From positions 496,001-560,000 of the forward strand of contig RSEE01000032.1 in assembly GCA_003971905.1 (NCBI GenBank): a stretch of DNA of 64,000 bases. Reading direction: 5' to 3'. This document shows, in pieces, positions 20,289-33,112 of this stretch (its first letter is position 1; every line of letters begins with the position of its first letter). Source of the DNA: Moniliella sp. 'wahieum' (Eukaryota > Basidiomycota > Moniliellomycetes > Moniliellales > Moniliellaceae). A program made the translations under genes and the position numbers. Below the pieces are notes generated by a model. That model was not told where the DNA came from and searched no databases. It saw only the letters and a list, made by a program, of their open reading frames with translations.

Positions 20289-22065
20289 ATGAGCCGGCTC
20301 GAGCCGTCTTGCCTTCTCTCGCCGCCCGCCCGTCGGCCAGGTTGGCCCGCCGCTCAAACAGGCCCTCCCGCACATGGGGCACAAAGCCGGCAGCCTCCCC
20401 CGTCCTTGCCTTATCCCTCCCAGCCCACTACCCGCGCCTGCGGAGCTGTTGCTTCCCACTCCACTTCCTGCGCTAGCCCCGCTTCCGATGCCCCCCGGCC
20501 GATTTGCAATCTCTGCCACGCCGGCGCCATGCCACCGGCGCTATTCCTCGGACACCTGGCGACGCAGCCGCCCCATTGTCGCCATCGCCACCGCTGCCAG
20601 GGTGGTACCTGCCACTATGCCCCTTCCTGTGCTAGGCAAGAACGCGAATAAGAACGTCTTTACCACTGTTGGTGCACCGGCACCCAAAGTCACCAAGTGT
20701 GAAGCATGCTCGCATGGCAAAAAACCAACACCACCCGTATTTCTCACCCTATCCCAATGAAAATGCAAGCGCTACTCTCCCCTCTAGCACCCACAACTGA
20801 GAGCTAACCCTTACCTTCACGTCAGCCTTCTGAGGCCGACGAGATGCAAGCCTACCCAGTGCAACTGGACTATCTCGCCAGCATTGGTGGCACCCAGGTC
20901 ATTGGCCCGTCCTCCGCTTTTCCACGAGTGACAACTACGCCTATCACTTCTGGTGCGGCGGTACTCATTACGGGCGACCGTGGCAAGACCTCCGATTGAC
21001 ATGCAATGCTGGCCCATGACATGGTCACCAACCAAGAGGTGGTGATCAATGTCAGCGACACCGCTGTGGACATGCGTGCCCCGAGCATGCTTCAGGCCCG
21101 GATCCTGCAGGAGGTCCCATGCAGCCGGGCATCATTAACTGGGTGTACTTGCGCGAGGTGTTTCTCTACAACTGCGACCGCTTTTGCATCGTGTTTGACA
21201 GCATGGCTTCCACACTGGGCCGTGTTATCAAACATTATGGCCTCCACGGCCGTGGGCTCCCACTGGGGCACACCCAGTCTCCATCATGAAAAGCAACTCG
21301 TTCTCTTTCTCGCCCCCCTTCATGACCAGGGCATCGTCCATGGCAACCTCACTGGCGAGCACATCCGGGTGGACAGCACCGCCTCCGTCGATCTAATTCC
21401 CGATAACCCTTCCAAGAACGGCGAGGGGATGATTCCCTTCCTTTACTCAACGACGGTCCATGTGACGGGTGCGAGAGCCACGTCCGCATGCGTCCTAGCA
21501 CCAAGCCGAGTGCCTTCCCAAGGTCTACCGTCGTCCACCCGAGGCGCTGCTTGGCACCCACGCCTGGTCAGCTTCCCTCGACCTGTGGGCAGCTGGGTGT
21601 GTGGTTCTGCCGCTGATGACGGGCAAGCTGTCATTTGGACCCCTTGAGCCTGATGGCCGGCCTACGCAGCAGGCGTACAACCAGTACAAGGCGGAGACAC
21701 AGGCCTTTGAGGCCAGCGACACGCCCCTCTTGGCCCAGCTGCAGAGCGCGCTGGATGTCATGCCCAACAGCTTGCTGGCCCACCTTCCAACGGACAAATG
21801 TTAGCAGTTCTTCTTACCCGACGGCACTCTGCGCACCAGCACCAAGCCGATCCCCTCCACCTCACTTTCTCATCGGTGCCAGCACCACCAGAACGAAGCG
21901 AAGTACATGACCTACGACGTTTGCTTCCGGGATGTTGTCGATCAACTTCTCGAGCCCAACCCCAGCCTGCGCATCTCGGCTCAGAAAAAGGCTTTGCAGC
22001 ACCGCTTCCTTGCCCATCAATGCAACACGGACTACCCATCACACAACATTCATCTGCCGCAGTAA
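20289..22065 (+). CDS. Protein-kinase-fold protein, probably a pseudokinase
   Basis: Kinase subdomains can be followed across frames. A beta-3-like strand NQEVVINVSD (about 21027-21056) has Asn where the VAIK lysine should be. Subdomain V reads FCIVFDSMASTLGRVIKHYG (about 21185-21240). The catalytic-loop equivalent FLAPLHDQGIVHGNLTGEHI has HGN instead of HRD. A VDLIPD string stands where DFG is expected. A YRRPPEALLG / SLDLWAAGCVVLPLMTGKL block (about 21515-21630) matches subdomains VIII-IX, and PNPSLRISAQKKALQHRFLA (about 21955-22015) matches subdomain XI. The stop is at 22063-22065. CMGC-like features (the PPE-type motif) are suggestive only. A probable GC-AG intron spans 20765-20825 with an AGCTAAC branch. 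Frame changes lie near 20720, 20995, 21115, 21270, 21490, 21635 and 21800-21900. The N-terminal about 110 residues are low-complexity and the start is uncertain (20289 or 20617). Confidence 0.65.
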
Positions 22066-22465
22066 CCACCATCCGGATTACCTCTACTTGAACTTTTTTT
22101 ATTTGTCTCCGGTGATGCAGGTGATGGAGACTGCTAGCTCCAAAAAGAAGCATATTTCTCTTCCTCGTCACCTTTCTCCCCCCTCTCCTCCTTCCCTCAG
22201 TCGCTGGCACCAAAAACGAGACGATTATAGCCCCACGATTCCAGCTCCCAGTGCATCCCTGTTGTGGCCGTCATTTTCACACATATATCTCCCCTGCCAT
22301 CAAAGGGGTTTATATATTTGGCAAAACCACGAAGACGCTCGGGAGAGTGCCGCACGACGTTGGTGAGATGCGAGGGGGGCAATCTTCTGGTCGCATGCTA
22401 AGCAAGCGTCAAAGATCAATTTTGGCTGTTGGGATAGCATGCCGGAGGAAGGACATGGATAAAAA

Positions 22466-22561
22466 TGACTTCGCCCGGGCTCGAACCGGGGACCTTATCC
22501 GTTATCAAGCGCACTGTGCCCTTGTTAAGGATACGTGATAAACCAACTACACCACGATGCC
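22466..22561 (-). tRNA. tRNA-Val (AAC) with an intron
   Basis: On the minus strand the acceptor arm GGCATCG pairs with CGAAGTC (one A-A mismatch). The D-arm is TGGTGTAGTTGGTTTATCAC, and the anticodon stem TATCC/GGATA encloses TTAACA with anticodon AAC. A 21-nt intron follows A37, and the T-arm contains GGTTCGAGCC. A T5 run immediately downstream serves as the pol III terminator. The 96-nt total agrees with a tRNA plus intron. Confidence 0.85.
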
Positions 22562-24356
22562 ATGTGCTGGTCCTTTTGGCCGCTTCTTCCAGCAGCATAT
22601 ATCCTCTCGCCATGAGCTTCTTTCTATGCTGATGCCCCTTCTGCTTCGGGGAACGCTACCAGTGACGATAGAGCCATTCCTGCTCAAGTTGAAGTAGGAG
22701 CGAGTACTGGGGAGTGGATAGGAGAGGGGCTCTTCCTTGCTGTTGGCTCCGTACGGGGTACGGGAAGGGGGAAGGGACTATTACAATCCCACTGCGGCAG
22801 ATGGATGAGCGAGGACCGCATTACCGTTTCCCGTCGTCTCGCCTATTGGGGGGAAAGACCGGTGCTGTCCTTCAAGGAAGAATGTCGTGGCTCACTGGGA
22901 GCGAGATGCGTGCCGAAGGGGGCGAACCGGCAGGGGAAATCTGGTTGTCATCTGCGTCGGTGGCATATATGGGTCCGTCAATACCGCCTGTGCCAAATCT
23001 GCTTTTATCTATACAGCATCTGCTCCTGCCTTGGCCGCCTCCCTGCCTACGTTTTGCGCTATTATTGCTTTGAGACGAAGTATGCCCCAGTCAGATAGAG
23101 TTGCGGTGGCGCTGTGCGTGTCTTCCCCTGGGTGCTCCGTGGGAGCCTGGAAACTGGGCGGATGATTTGGGTATGTGGTAGCATCATCCGACCGGGTGGG
23201 GGAGTGTAGAAGAAAACTCAAGCCACATAAGACGCATCCTTGTCTTGGTCCGTCTGAAATTGGGGGCCCGACGTCGGCGGGTCAAATTCGACTTGCGTTC
23301 AGGCACAGATTGGTGTTGAACAAAGTCAAGGCGCTGTCTTAATACGTGCCGCATTGCGTGTTGAGTTGAGCGTTGAGCATCCAGCGCCCCCTTGGTCGCT
23401 AATATGGGAACTGGAGGGGAAGGTATAGGGGGAAGACCCGGTGCTGTCCCCTTTACCAGTTCTACGCATCCGCGCGACAATAGTCGCCTCTTGCACAAGT
23501 GAATTGATGGTGCCACAGCATATGGCCACCCAATTGTGTGAGTATGTTCCTTTGCGATGACATCAGTCGCCCCGTGCCAGTTTACCTTACCTTTGTAGGT
23601 TACCCATGTGGCAACCGCCCTCCTTGTTTTCCCTTGTCCCCCGTTCTTCCTCTATTGCGTTGTTTCCCTTTTAAACCTTGTCTGTTAGCAATGGTTCCTG
23701 GTTTCCCCCCGGCCCATTGGCGTCTCCCCCTACTCTCCTCGTCAATTGATCAACCCAGTACTGCAGGCAACTCCTCCTCTTATTAGTTGCTCCTCCAGCT
23801 CCCGTCTTCAATTCTCCGTTCCTCGGTCCACCCAGTCGGCATGTGTCTCCCACGTGCCACGTCGAAGTCCAACTCAGTTCAGCCGCCGCCCCGCCCCGCC
23901 CCCAGTCTCTTAGTCTAACCCCAATCCAGCAGTGTGAGTCCTCCGCTGTGCCTCCTCCAAGTCCCTGAGTCCGAAGGCTTCAGACACGGTACTGCCGCTT
24001 CAAGTCGATGTTACGCATCAGCCGTATTGCCAACTTGCAGCTGCAGCCGCCTCTGCTATACGCAGAGGGGCCTATCGCTCTCGGGCCCGCCAATCAGCCC
24101 AAGCGCGTAACTACAGTGAGTTGACCTCAGGACCTCCAAGGGATTGTACCCCTTAAACTCCCTGGGCAGGCCCCCTACCAACCGGCGCCCGTGACAGAAC
24201 AGGGCTTCCTTTTCGCATCATATTCTCTGACCTCAGCCTCAGCGCTCATCCTGAGCCACAGTTGCTGTCGTTCTCTCCCACCTTTGAGAAGGGCGATCAG
24301 GGATCCCGGATCAGGCCTCAGGTTATTCAGGACCCACTGAGACTGTTGAGTACAAT

Positions 24357-24545
24357 GAAGTTGCTCATGAAGCTCTTGAAGCTCTTGAGGCTCTTAAATC
24401 TCTTGAAGCTTCCTTGAAGCTTGAAGCTTGTGAAGCTCTTGAGGATGAGCTTGAGGCTTGAGGCTTGAAGCTCTTGAGGCTTGAAGAGCTTGAAGCTTGA
24501 AGCTCTTGAAGCTCTTGAGAGCTTGAGCTTGAAGCTTGAAGCGTA
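24357..24545. repeat. CTTGAAGCTT-type degenerate array
   Basis: About 190 bp built from variants of CTTGAAGCT, CTTGAGGCT and GAAGCTTGAAGCTCTTGA. HindIII-like AAGCTT units recur. Shorter relatives occur at 6245-6300, 7380-7440, about 30515, about 32680, about 47185-47270 and about 61866-61900. Confidence 0.8.
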
Positions 24546-25085
24546 CTGAGTAACTAAGTTTGAGTTAGGCGACGCTACAACACGGCAAGCAGGAGTCCGT
24601 CACAGAGTCACATGCCATGATATCATGTTAAACACGTTAAACGAGAGCCCACGGGATGGCATAGTCACACATCGTATGCATCATGCATCTGCATCACTGG
24701 TATATTCCACGGGTGTTCTCGCGTGCCCCATACACCACAGCCTCCTTTCGGCGGGTCACATTTTCACAACGTTTGCGATACGTGGAGGCTATAGTATTAG
24801 GTGAGTGGTTTGTTATCCTCTTCGTGTATCAACTAGGCCCTAGGCAGCATCAATCATCCGATTCTCTTCGGACTATGGGCAGCGATGCATGATGCATGAT
24901 GATATTGCATTTTGACTTCGTACTTGGCACTTTGCGCTGATTAATGATTGCGCGTATTGCTCTCTGCCACCAGCAAAACTCTCCCCTTTCAGTTTCCTCG
25001 CAAGTCTTGTTTTGCACGCTGTGCTAGATGCCACACACGGCACGGCCACCAGCGTCTCGTTGAATGTCAGACCAGACTTGAGGCC

Positions 25086-25106
25086 GGCCTAAGGCCTAAG
25101 GCCTAA
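25086..25106. repeat. GGCCTAA triple tandem
   Basis: Three perfect 7-bp units in a row. Not within a gene. Confidence 0.85.
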
Positions 25107-25993
25107 GGTCGGTTGTGAGCTCACAGGTAAGGATGAGTGAGTTGCAGCGAAGTGGACGCGTTGGTGTTGTGGTCGCGACCCAGGAGGGGAAGGACAGCAA
25201 GGGGGGCAGTGGCCACAAGAAAAAACTGGAACGTGCTATTCCCCGCGCCTGCGGCTGCCGGCGCTCGGCGCTCGGCGGCAGTGTGGAAGGGTTGATCGTC
25301 CGGCAGGTGCGACATGTGACATCCATTGCACCCTGTCGATCCTCCCCCTTGCTGCGCTCGCACTCGCTGGGGCTCCGGGAACACTGGCATGATGCCGAGC
25401 TGTGGAATGCGGGGTTGACTGGCGGGGGGCGGTGAGCCCCACACACTGGCCGTTTGCGGCACCTCTGCGACGCGGGTAAGGCCTACGGCGGCTCAGAAGC
25501 GCTGAGCAGTCTCAGGTTTGTAGTGGGCTAGGCGCTACACGTTTGCCTGGGACGTGCTACGGACGTTCAGCTTATAGCGCGGCTGAGCTCAGCCTGAGCA
25601 CGCAGCAGGCCCGCCGCACGGGGTAGCTGGCTGCTGCGGAATGGCGGTGGGGGTATAGAGATGGGGTATGTCCATTGGGCACACAACCCCCGTGCCAACC
25701 TCCCTGCGCACCCAATCACAGCCATTTGCGGTTGCGGCAGCTGTGGGGCTACAGAACCAACCTGGCAGCAGCCGGGAATGCAGACAGCCTGTACCCAGAC
25801 AGTAGTGGCACCATGCATGCATGATGCACCACGGACGATCGATGATCCCAGTGGGCCACATGTCAGATGTCACAGGCCATACAGCACCCCCCCGTTCCAG
25901 CCTGCAGCTCTTGGCCCCGCTCTCTCCCCTTCTTTTCTTTTCTTCTCTTCCACCACCACCCCCATCGTCCCCTCCCCCCGCTCGCACACCTCG

Positions 25994-26000
25994 CTATAAG
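25994..26000 (+). promoter_or_regulatory. TATA-like box of the GH128 gene
   Basis: CTATAAG lies about 80 bp before the ATG at 26076, followed by a pyrimidine- and A-rich leader ending in CTCCAATG. Confidence 0.6.
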
Positions 26001-26075
26001 AGACGTGCTCCTTTTCCCGTCTGTCTCCCAACACACACCATCTTTTAACAACAACCTTCTTTTCTCCAATCTCCA

Positions 26076-27146
26076 ATGAAGCTTGGTGCCCTCAGCGTTG
26101 CAGCTGCCGCTGCCACCCTGGTTGTGGCTGGCGGCGTGCGTGATGCCAAAGCGGGCATGCGCCGCCACCATGGCATGGTCAAGCAAGTCCGCTCGAGTTC
26201 TTCCGACTCGTCCGATTCCGGCTCTTACTCTGATTCTGGCTCGTACTCCGACTCCAGCTCTTCCTCCGATGATGTCACTACTGTGCCTAAGAACGGTCTG
26301 GCCTGGCCCAACGGCCCTTGGCTCAACATCCAGCAGTACAAGAAGACCATGGGCTGGATGTACTCATGGGACGCCACACCCGCCACGGGCCAGCCCGACG
26401 CGGCGAACTTTGTTCCTGAGTCGATTCAGTTCTACCCTATGCTCTGGGGAGGCTCATCAGACCGAATTGCCAACTGGAAGAAGCACGTGCTGAACAACCG
26501 CAATGCGTCTCAGAACAGTGCCAAGGTAGCCATGGGCCCCAACGAGGTGAACCAGCAGGGCCAATCCGACATGAGCGTTCCGGATGCTTGCGACCTAATG
26601 CGTCAGTACATTGTGCCCCTGCACGACCAGGATGGCTGGACCATCATCGGCCCCTCTACGAATGGCGCCCCCAATGGAATTGACTGGATGAAGGAATTCC
26701 AGACCGAGTGTGCTGACGTGTGGAACAAGGTACGCCTTCTTCTAGCCTTGAAATACACTTATTGCCGTTGAGTTTGACACTGACTTGAATGCCCCCTTCT
26801 CAGATTTCTTCTGATTCGCTCCACTACTACGGTACGGATCCGGAGAAGGCCATCGAATACTTCAAGCTGTGGCACCACACCTTCGGTAAGCCCGTTTACA
26901 TTACCGAGACGGCCTGCATGAATTACGACGGATCGGCGGCGCCTAGCCTCAGTGACGCGTACAACTACGTTGAGAAAGTTAACCAGTTTGCCCAACAGAC
27001 CGACTGGGTCAAGGGTATTGCATTCTACGGAACTATGAGGAACCTCAACATCAACCATGTCAACCGTCTCTCTACCAAACAACGGAAGCCCCACCGACCT
27101 ATTCAACTTTTGGATCGCCCACACCCATCAACAGCAACAGTCGTGA
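26076..27146 (+). CDS. Secreted GH128 / Asl1-like beta-glucan hydrolase
   Basis: The N-terminus MKLGALSVAAAAATLVVAGG is a signal peptide. A Ser/Asp/Tyr-rich linker follows (about 26190-26275), then the catalytic TIM-barrel domain beginning GLAWPNGPWLNI. Blocks typical for the alkali-sensitive-linkage (Asl1) glycosidases of GH128 are GWMYSWDATP, FYPMLWGG, VAMGPNEVNQQGQSDMSV (putative acid/base Glu in the GPNE motif), HYYGTDPEKAIEYFKLWHHT and KPVYITETACMNYDG (putative nucleophile Glu). The intron is 26730-26803 with a CTGAC branch. One extra base near 27075 shifts the frame; in the other frame the protein ends with a QQQQS-type tail and the stop at 27144-27146. The family acts on beta-1,3-glucan of the cell wall; substrate here is inferred. 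About 330 residues. Confidence 0.85.
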
Positions 27147-27523
27147 ACAAGGGTTCCGCCCTGTCGTACGCCGCCCCTCTTACATCTGCTCTCTGCGCTG
27201 GACGCCGACTCTTTTTTCTTTCTTATTGTCGCCTGCCCCCCGCGTTTTTCAGAGAGAGGCGCATCGGATCTCAGGCTGATGGATCTCATATTTTCCTTTT
27301 AGTATCTGTTGCTGTAACTATCATTGGGCAGGCTGTACTCAAATATGTTGTTCACCGTCGTCCCGTAAGAGCTTCTTACCAAAAAACATCTGCTAGGTTT
27401 TAGCATTACTTCTTTTTTGCTGTGGCAAGATAGAAAAAAGAGGGCAGCAAGGAAGGGGAGTTGCGCGCTCTATATGAACTTGCGGGAAACGCAACAGGAA
27501 CCGTATCTCCAACTTCACGTAAT

Positions 27524-27605
27524 GGCCTCTTGGCGCAGCGGTAGCGCGTGAGATTCCAGTAACAAGGTATCCTCAAGGTCATCCGTTCAAATCGGGTAGG
27601 GGTCA
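27524..27605 (+). tRNA. tRNA-Trp (CCA) with a short intron
   Basis: Acceptor GGCCTCT pairs with AGGGGTC, and the D-arm is GCGC-AGCGGTA-GCGC. The anticodon loop TTCCAG reads CCA, followed by an intron of about 10 nt; the anticodon stem TGAGA/CCTCA has one mismatch next to the loop. The T-arm is ATCCG-TTCAAAT-CGGGT with discriminator A. It resembles fungal tRNA-Trp in the TGGCGCA..GGTAGCGCG block. Confidence 0.8.
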
Positions 27606-27607
27606 TC

Positions 27608-27614
27608 TTTTTTT
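27608..27614 (+). terminator. Pol III terminator of tRNA-Trp
   Basis: A run of seven T directly after the tRNA 3' end. Confidence 0.75.
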
Positions 27615-28230
27615 CGTTCATCGTCGAGATGACTTAAGCCTGATGACAACTATAGCTGGAATCGTATGCATCTCGTGCGCCACTGCTACGCCAAGACGAG
27701 CCCGCCAACTGTACAACGTCTGGAAAATCCACACATATAGGGCCCTCCCATGCGGAGACAAGGCAATAAATACTTCTAGCTCACATGCTCACAGTGAGCA
27801 CCTAATGTCGATCTGTGGGATTCAGATATTCAGTACTCGCAACATCATGCATCATGCATCACTGTACTCAGTCAGGGGGGGTGAGATGAATCGTCATCAT
27901 CTGCATCATCGGGCAGGTGGCAACCCGAAAACCTACTATCGAGATGGTCTCCATGGCTGCCGGCCATGTTGTGGATCAAACGATGGGAGAATTGGATGCG
28001 GGACTGGGAACCGAGGCGATGCAAGCCCCTCCTGGACGGAGAATGCCGGAGGGGCATGCTACGCAAACGCCCCTACTGTGGCCAGGGGTCAGGATGCAGC
28101 ACGGGGGGAGTGCTACGGCCCCCCCTGCGCGGTTTCTGCTTGGCACGGACCACACCGCCGCAAGCAATCTTCAGCCATACCAGGGTCGTGTGTGGGTGGG
28201 CAGCATCGCCCCCACCCCCCCTCGCCTCCT

Positions 28231-28248
28231 GGCCTCAGGCCTGAGGCC
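28231..28248. repeat. 18-bp perfect palindrome
   Basis: GGCCTCAGGCCTGAGGCC is its own reverse complement. It is followed at once by another GCCTGAGGCCTC unit (28249-28260). Located about 80 bp upstream of the PCK1 TATA box. Confidence 0.9.
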
Positions 28249-28327
28249 GCCTGAGGCCTCGTCCCGTAGCTGCCCGCCCCCAGAGCATAGCCCCCGTGCG
28301 TTTTTGCTCTCTGTGGTTTTGTGTGTT

Positions 28328-28336
28328 TATATAAAA
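28328..28336 (+). promoter_or_regulatory. TATA box upstream of PCK1
   Basis: TATATAAAA, about 445 bp before the predicted ATG. The distance suggests a long leader, possibly spliced. Confidence 0.55.
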
Positions 28337-28771
28337 CCCGCCTTTCTCCACACCTACCCCGCCGTCTCTTCTTCCCTCATCGCCATCCCGGGAGTGCCTT
28401 GCCATCCACCGCTTCCACCTCTTCTCCATCCGCATCCTTCTTGTGCCCGTCGCTCTTGGTGAGTCCTGCCCCGATGACGACAGCGCTGTTAGTAAACAAA
28501 AAGGGGTTTACATAACATCAAAACTTGGTGGCACGTTTACCCCGCAACGACCGCCTGCTCCCCCAACGGTGCGGCTGCGTGCTGCCCCGGCTGTGCGGCG
28601 CAGAGATAGCTCTCTTTGCCCCACCACGATATGATCCAGTGGACTAACTCCCCTCTTGTCTCCTTTTCTCGTTGCTCTACGGGTCTGCGCCGATGTTGCT
28701 ACTCGTCCTTCTCGCCCGTCCCTCGCATCCCTCGTAACCCTCGTATCCCACCGCGCAGTCTACTGTCCACC

Positions 28772-30488
28772 ATGACATCTCCCGGGAACCACCACGATGA
28801 TCTGCCCACGCACAACCCCGACTACAAACTGCTGGGCAAGGATCTCTCCCTCTTTTCCCAGGCGAATCTCGATATGAACAAGGTCAACATTAAGCGCAAT
28901 GCCTCGCCTGCCGAGCTGTACGAGGAAGCCATTATCAAGGAGAGTGCCGTCATTGCCTCCAATGGTGCGCTGATTAATTTTTCGGGAAAGAAGACGGGCC
29001 GTTCGCCCAAGGATAAGCGCATCGTCTTTGAGGAGACGTCGAAGAACGATGTCTGGGTATGTCATATTTCCCCTCTACCCCAGCCCAGCTGACCCATTCA
29101 ATCCTCTATTTTCCCAGTGGGGCCCAGTCAACATCAAGATGGACGAGCATACGTTTGAGATCAACCGCGAACGTGCGATTGACTACCTCAACACCCGCGA
29201 GGACGTCTATGTATTTGATGGGTATGCTGGGTGGGATCCCAAGTACCGTATCAAGGTGCGGGTCATCTGTGCGCGTGCCTACCATGCCCTGTTTATGCAC
29301 AACATGCTCATCCGTCCCACACGCGAGGAGTTGGAGAACTGGGGCGAGCCAGACCTGACCATCTTTAATGCGGGCCAGTTCCCGGCCAACCGCTTTACGG
29401 CGGGAATGACCTCGCCCACGTCGGTCGAGGTGAATTTCAACGCCGCGAGATGGTCATTCTCGGTACTGAATATGCCGGTGAGATGAAGAAGGGTGTGTTT
29501 TACCTACATGCACTACCTTCAGCCGGTCAAGTTTGGACAGCTTTCGCTTCACTCGTCGGCGAACGAAGGCCCCAAGGGCGATGTTACCCTTTTCTTTGGG
29601 CTTTCAGGCACGGGAAAGACAACGCTATCGGCGGACGTGAACCGCCTTTTGATTGGGGATGATGAGCACGTCTGGTCGGATACGGGCGTGTTTCATTGAG
29701 GGCGGGTGCTACGCCAAGTGCATTGGCCTGACCGAGGAGAAGGAACCGCTGCTGTACCGGGCCATCCGTTTTGGTTCGATTCTCGAGAATGTGGTGTACG
29801 ACAAGAACACGCGAGAGCCCGACTACAACGATGTTTCCATTACCGAGAACACGCGCTGCGCCTACCCCATCGACTTTATCCCCAACGCCAAAATCCCGTG
29901 CCTGTCCACCAACCACCGAGCAACATTGTTATGCTCACCTGCGACGCATACGGTGTGCTACCTCCCGTGTCCAAGCTCACCCCCGAGCAGGCGCAATACC
30001 ACTTTATTGCTGGCTACACATCCAAGACTCCTGGCACCGAGGACGGCATCTCTGAGCCCTCACCCACTTTCTCGACGTGCTACGGACAGCCGTTCATCGT
30101 TCTCCACCCGGGTCGCTATGCGGCCATGCTGGCTGAGCGCATGGCCAAACACAATGTCAACTGCTGGCTGGTCAACACTGGCTGGACGGGCGGCAAGTTT
30201 GGGATTGGGAAACGGTGCCCGCTCAAGTACACGCGCGCGATCATTGATGCCATCCACGATGGTTCCCTCTCCCGGGTCGAGTACGAGAACTTTGACGTGT
30301 TCAACTTGCGGGTGCCTAAGGCGGTGCCGAACGTGCCGTCGGAGCTGCTCAACCCGCGCAAGGCCTGGGTCAACGTCAAGGCATTTGAGCTCGAGGTGCG
30401 CTCGTTGGCGGCCAAGTTTGGGGAGGCAATGCTGCGCTACAACTCCGACCTCTCCCCGGCCGTGGTCAAGGCCGGGCCACAGGTGTAG
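28772..30488 (+). CDS. PCK1: Phosphoenolpyruvate carboxykinase (ATP)
   Basis: Cytosolic enzyme converting oxaloacetate and ATP to PEP, the committed step of gluconeogenesis. Family blocks in order are [56 protein letters not shown], the P-loop [15 protein letters not shown] (about 29590-29640), [22 protein letters not shown]-like [26 protein letters not shown] and [18 protein letters not shown] (about 30160-30215). It ends [11 protein letters not shown] with the stop at 30486-30488. The intron is 29057-29117. Frame changes occur near 29445, 29500, 29693 and 29910; conserved sequence continues after each. About 550 residues as expected. An in-frame upstream extension exists (from about 28616), but the MTSPGNHH start gives a normal cytosolic N-terminus. 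Confidence 0.93.
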
Positions 30489-32346
<1,858 letters not shown>

Positions 32347-33112
32347 GTGTTTCCCATGCCGACCCTTGTGCTGCGCGCAGGGCGGCTTGTAACTGCTCCC
32401 AACACTCCCCTCTGGGGTGCCCATTGAGAGGAGGGAATTCTCGGATGCGGTGCATGGATTATGGACGCCATGTTCTCCTCATGACCTCCTGTTTTTTTGC
32501 TCGTATCAACCCTGCCCTGGCTCAAAAAAGGCATATTCCGACACCTGCTTTTCTCCTCTCTCTTGTAGTTGGACTGGGCAGCTCACTGGTGCATTTGGCA
32601 TCTACAAATACATGTCCAATTGTCCAATGATTCAAGCCTTGGGCTTGCAGACTATGAGGCGGACTTGGAGCTCGCAGTTTAGAGCTTGGAGCTTCACCCC
32701 AGTTGGTAGTAGTGTGGTTCCTGGCCGGGCAGGCAAAAAAACTTCTATTGAAGGGACGTATCCGCGGTAGCGTTCACTTGTGGACAGAGCATGCCTGCGG
32801 CAGCAATATATCCTACTTGTGTTCGTGTCGTTGACTTGGGAAGTCGATGCAGCGGCCAGGGACGACAAGGTGCGAAGCACATGGGTCAACAAGTGTAGGC
32901 GAGAGAGGCTTCGAACGCCCAGACTTACTAGCACCAGACTGATTAGACAGGCGCGCACTGCTAGGTTGCGTACACGTGGCCCCCGTGCTGCGGGCTGGCC
33001 TTCTTGGATTGTGCATTGTGCCTCGCTGCCCCAAATGACCTGCATTGGGCCAGAGGCCATCCGCCTCGGCCGCCCCATCCCCTCTCCACCAACCCTGCCG
33101 TCTCCGCCGCCA
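32347..33112. other. Intergenic, no gene seen
   Basis: About 770 bp; an AGCTTGGAGCTTC patch near 32680 belongs to the CTTGAAGCTT family. Confidence 0.55.

Larger units (their letters stand above)
22562..26075. other. 3.5 kb intergenic region, no gene supported
   Basis: The longest gene-free stretch. Its open frames are short and without recognisable motifs. It contains the CTTGAAGCTT array, ATGCATC copies (about 24675-24692, 24885-24903, 25813-25830), GGCCTAA repeats and the GH128 promoter at its right end. Confidence 0.55.
27615..28771. other. Intergenic and PCK1 promoter/leader
   Basis: No coding gene supported. It contains ATGCATCATGCATC near 27846-27862, the palindrome at 28231, the TATA box at 28328, and a GGTGAGT donor-like site near 28458 that may start an intron in the PCK1 5' leader. 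Confidence 0.5.
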
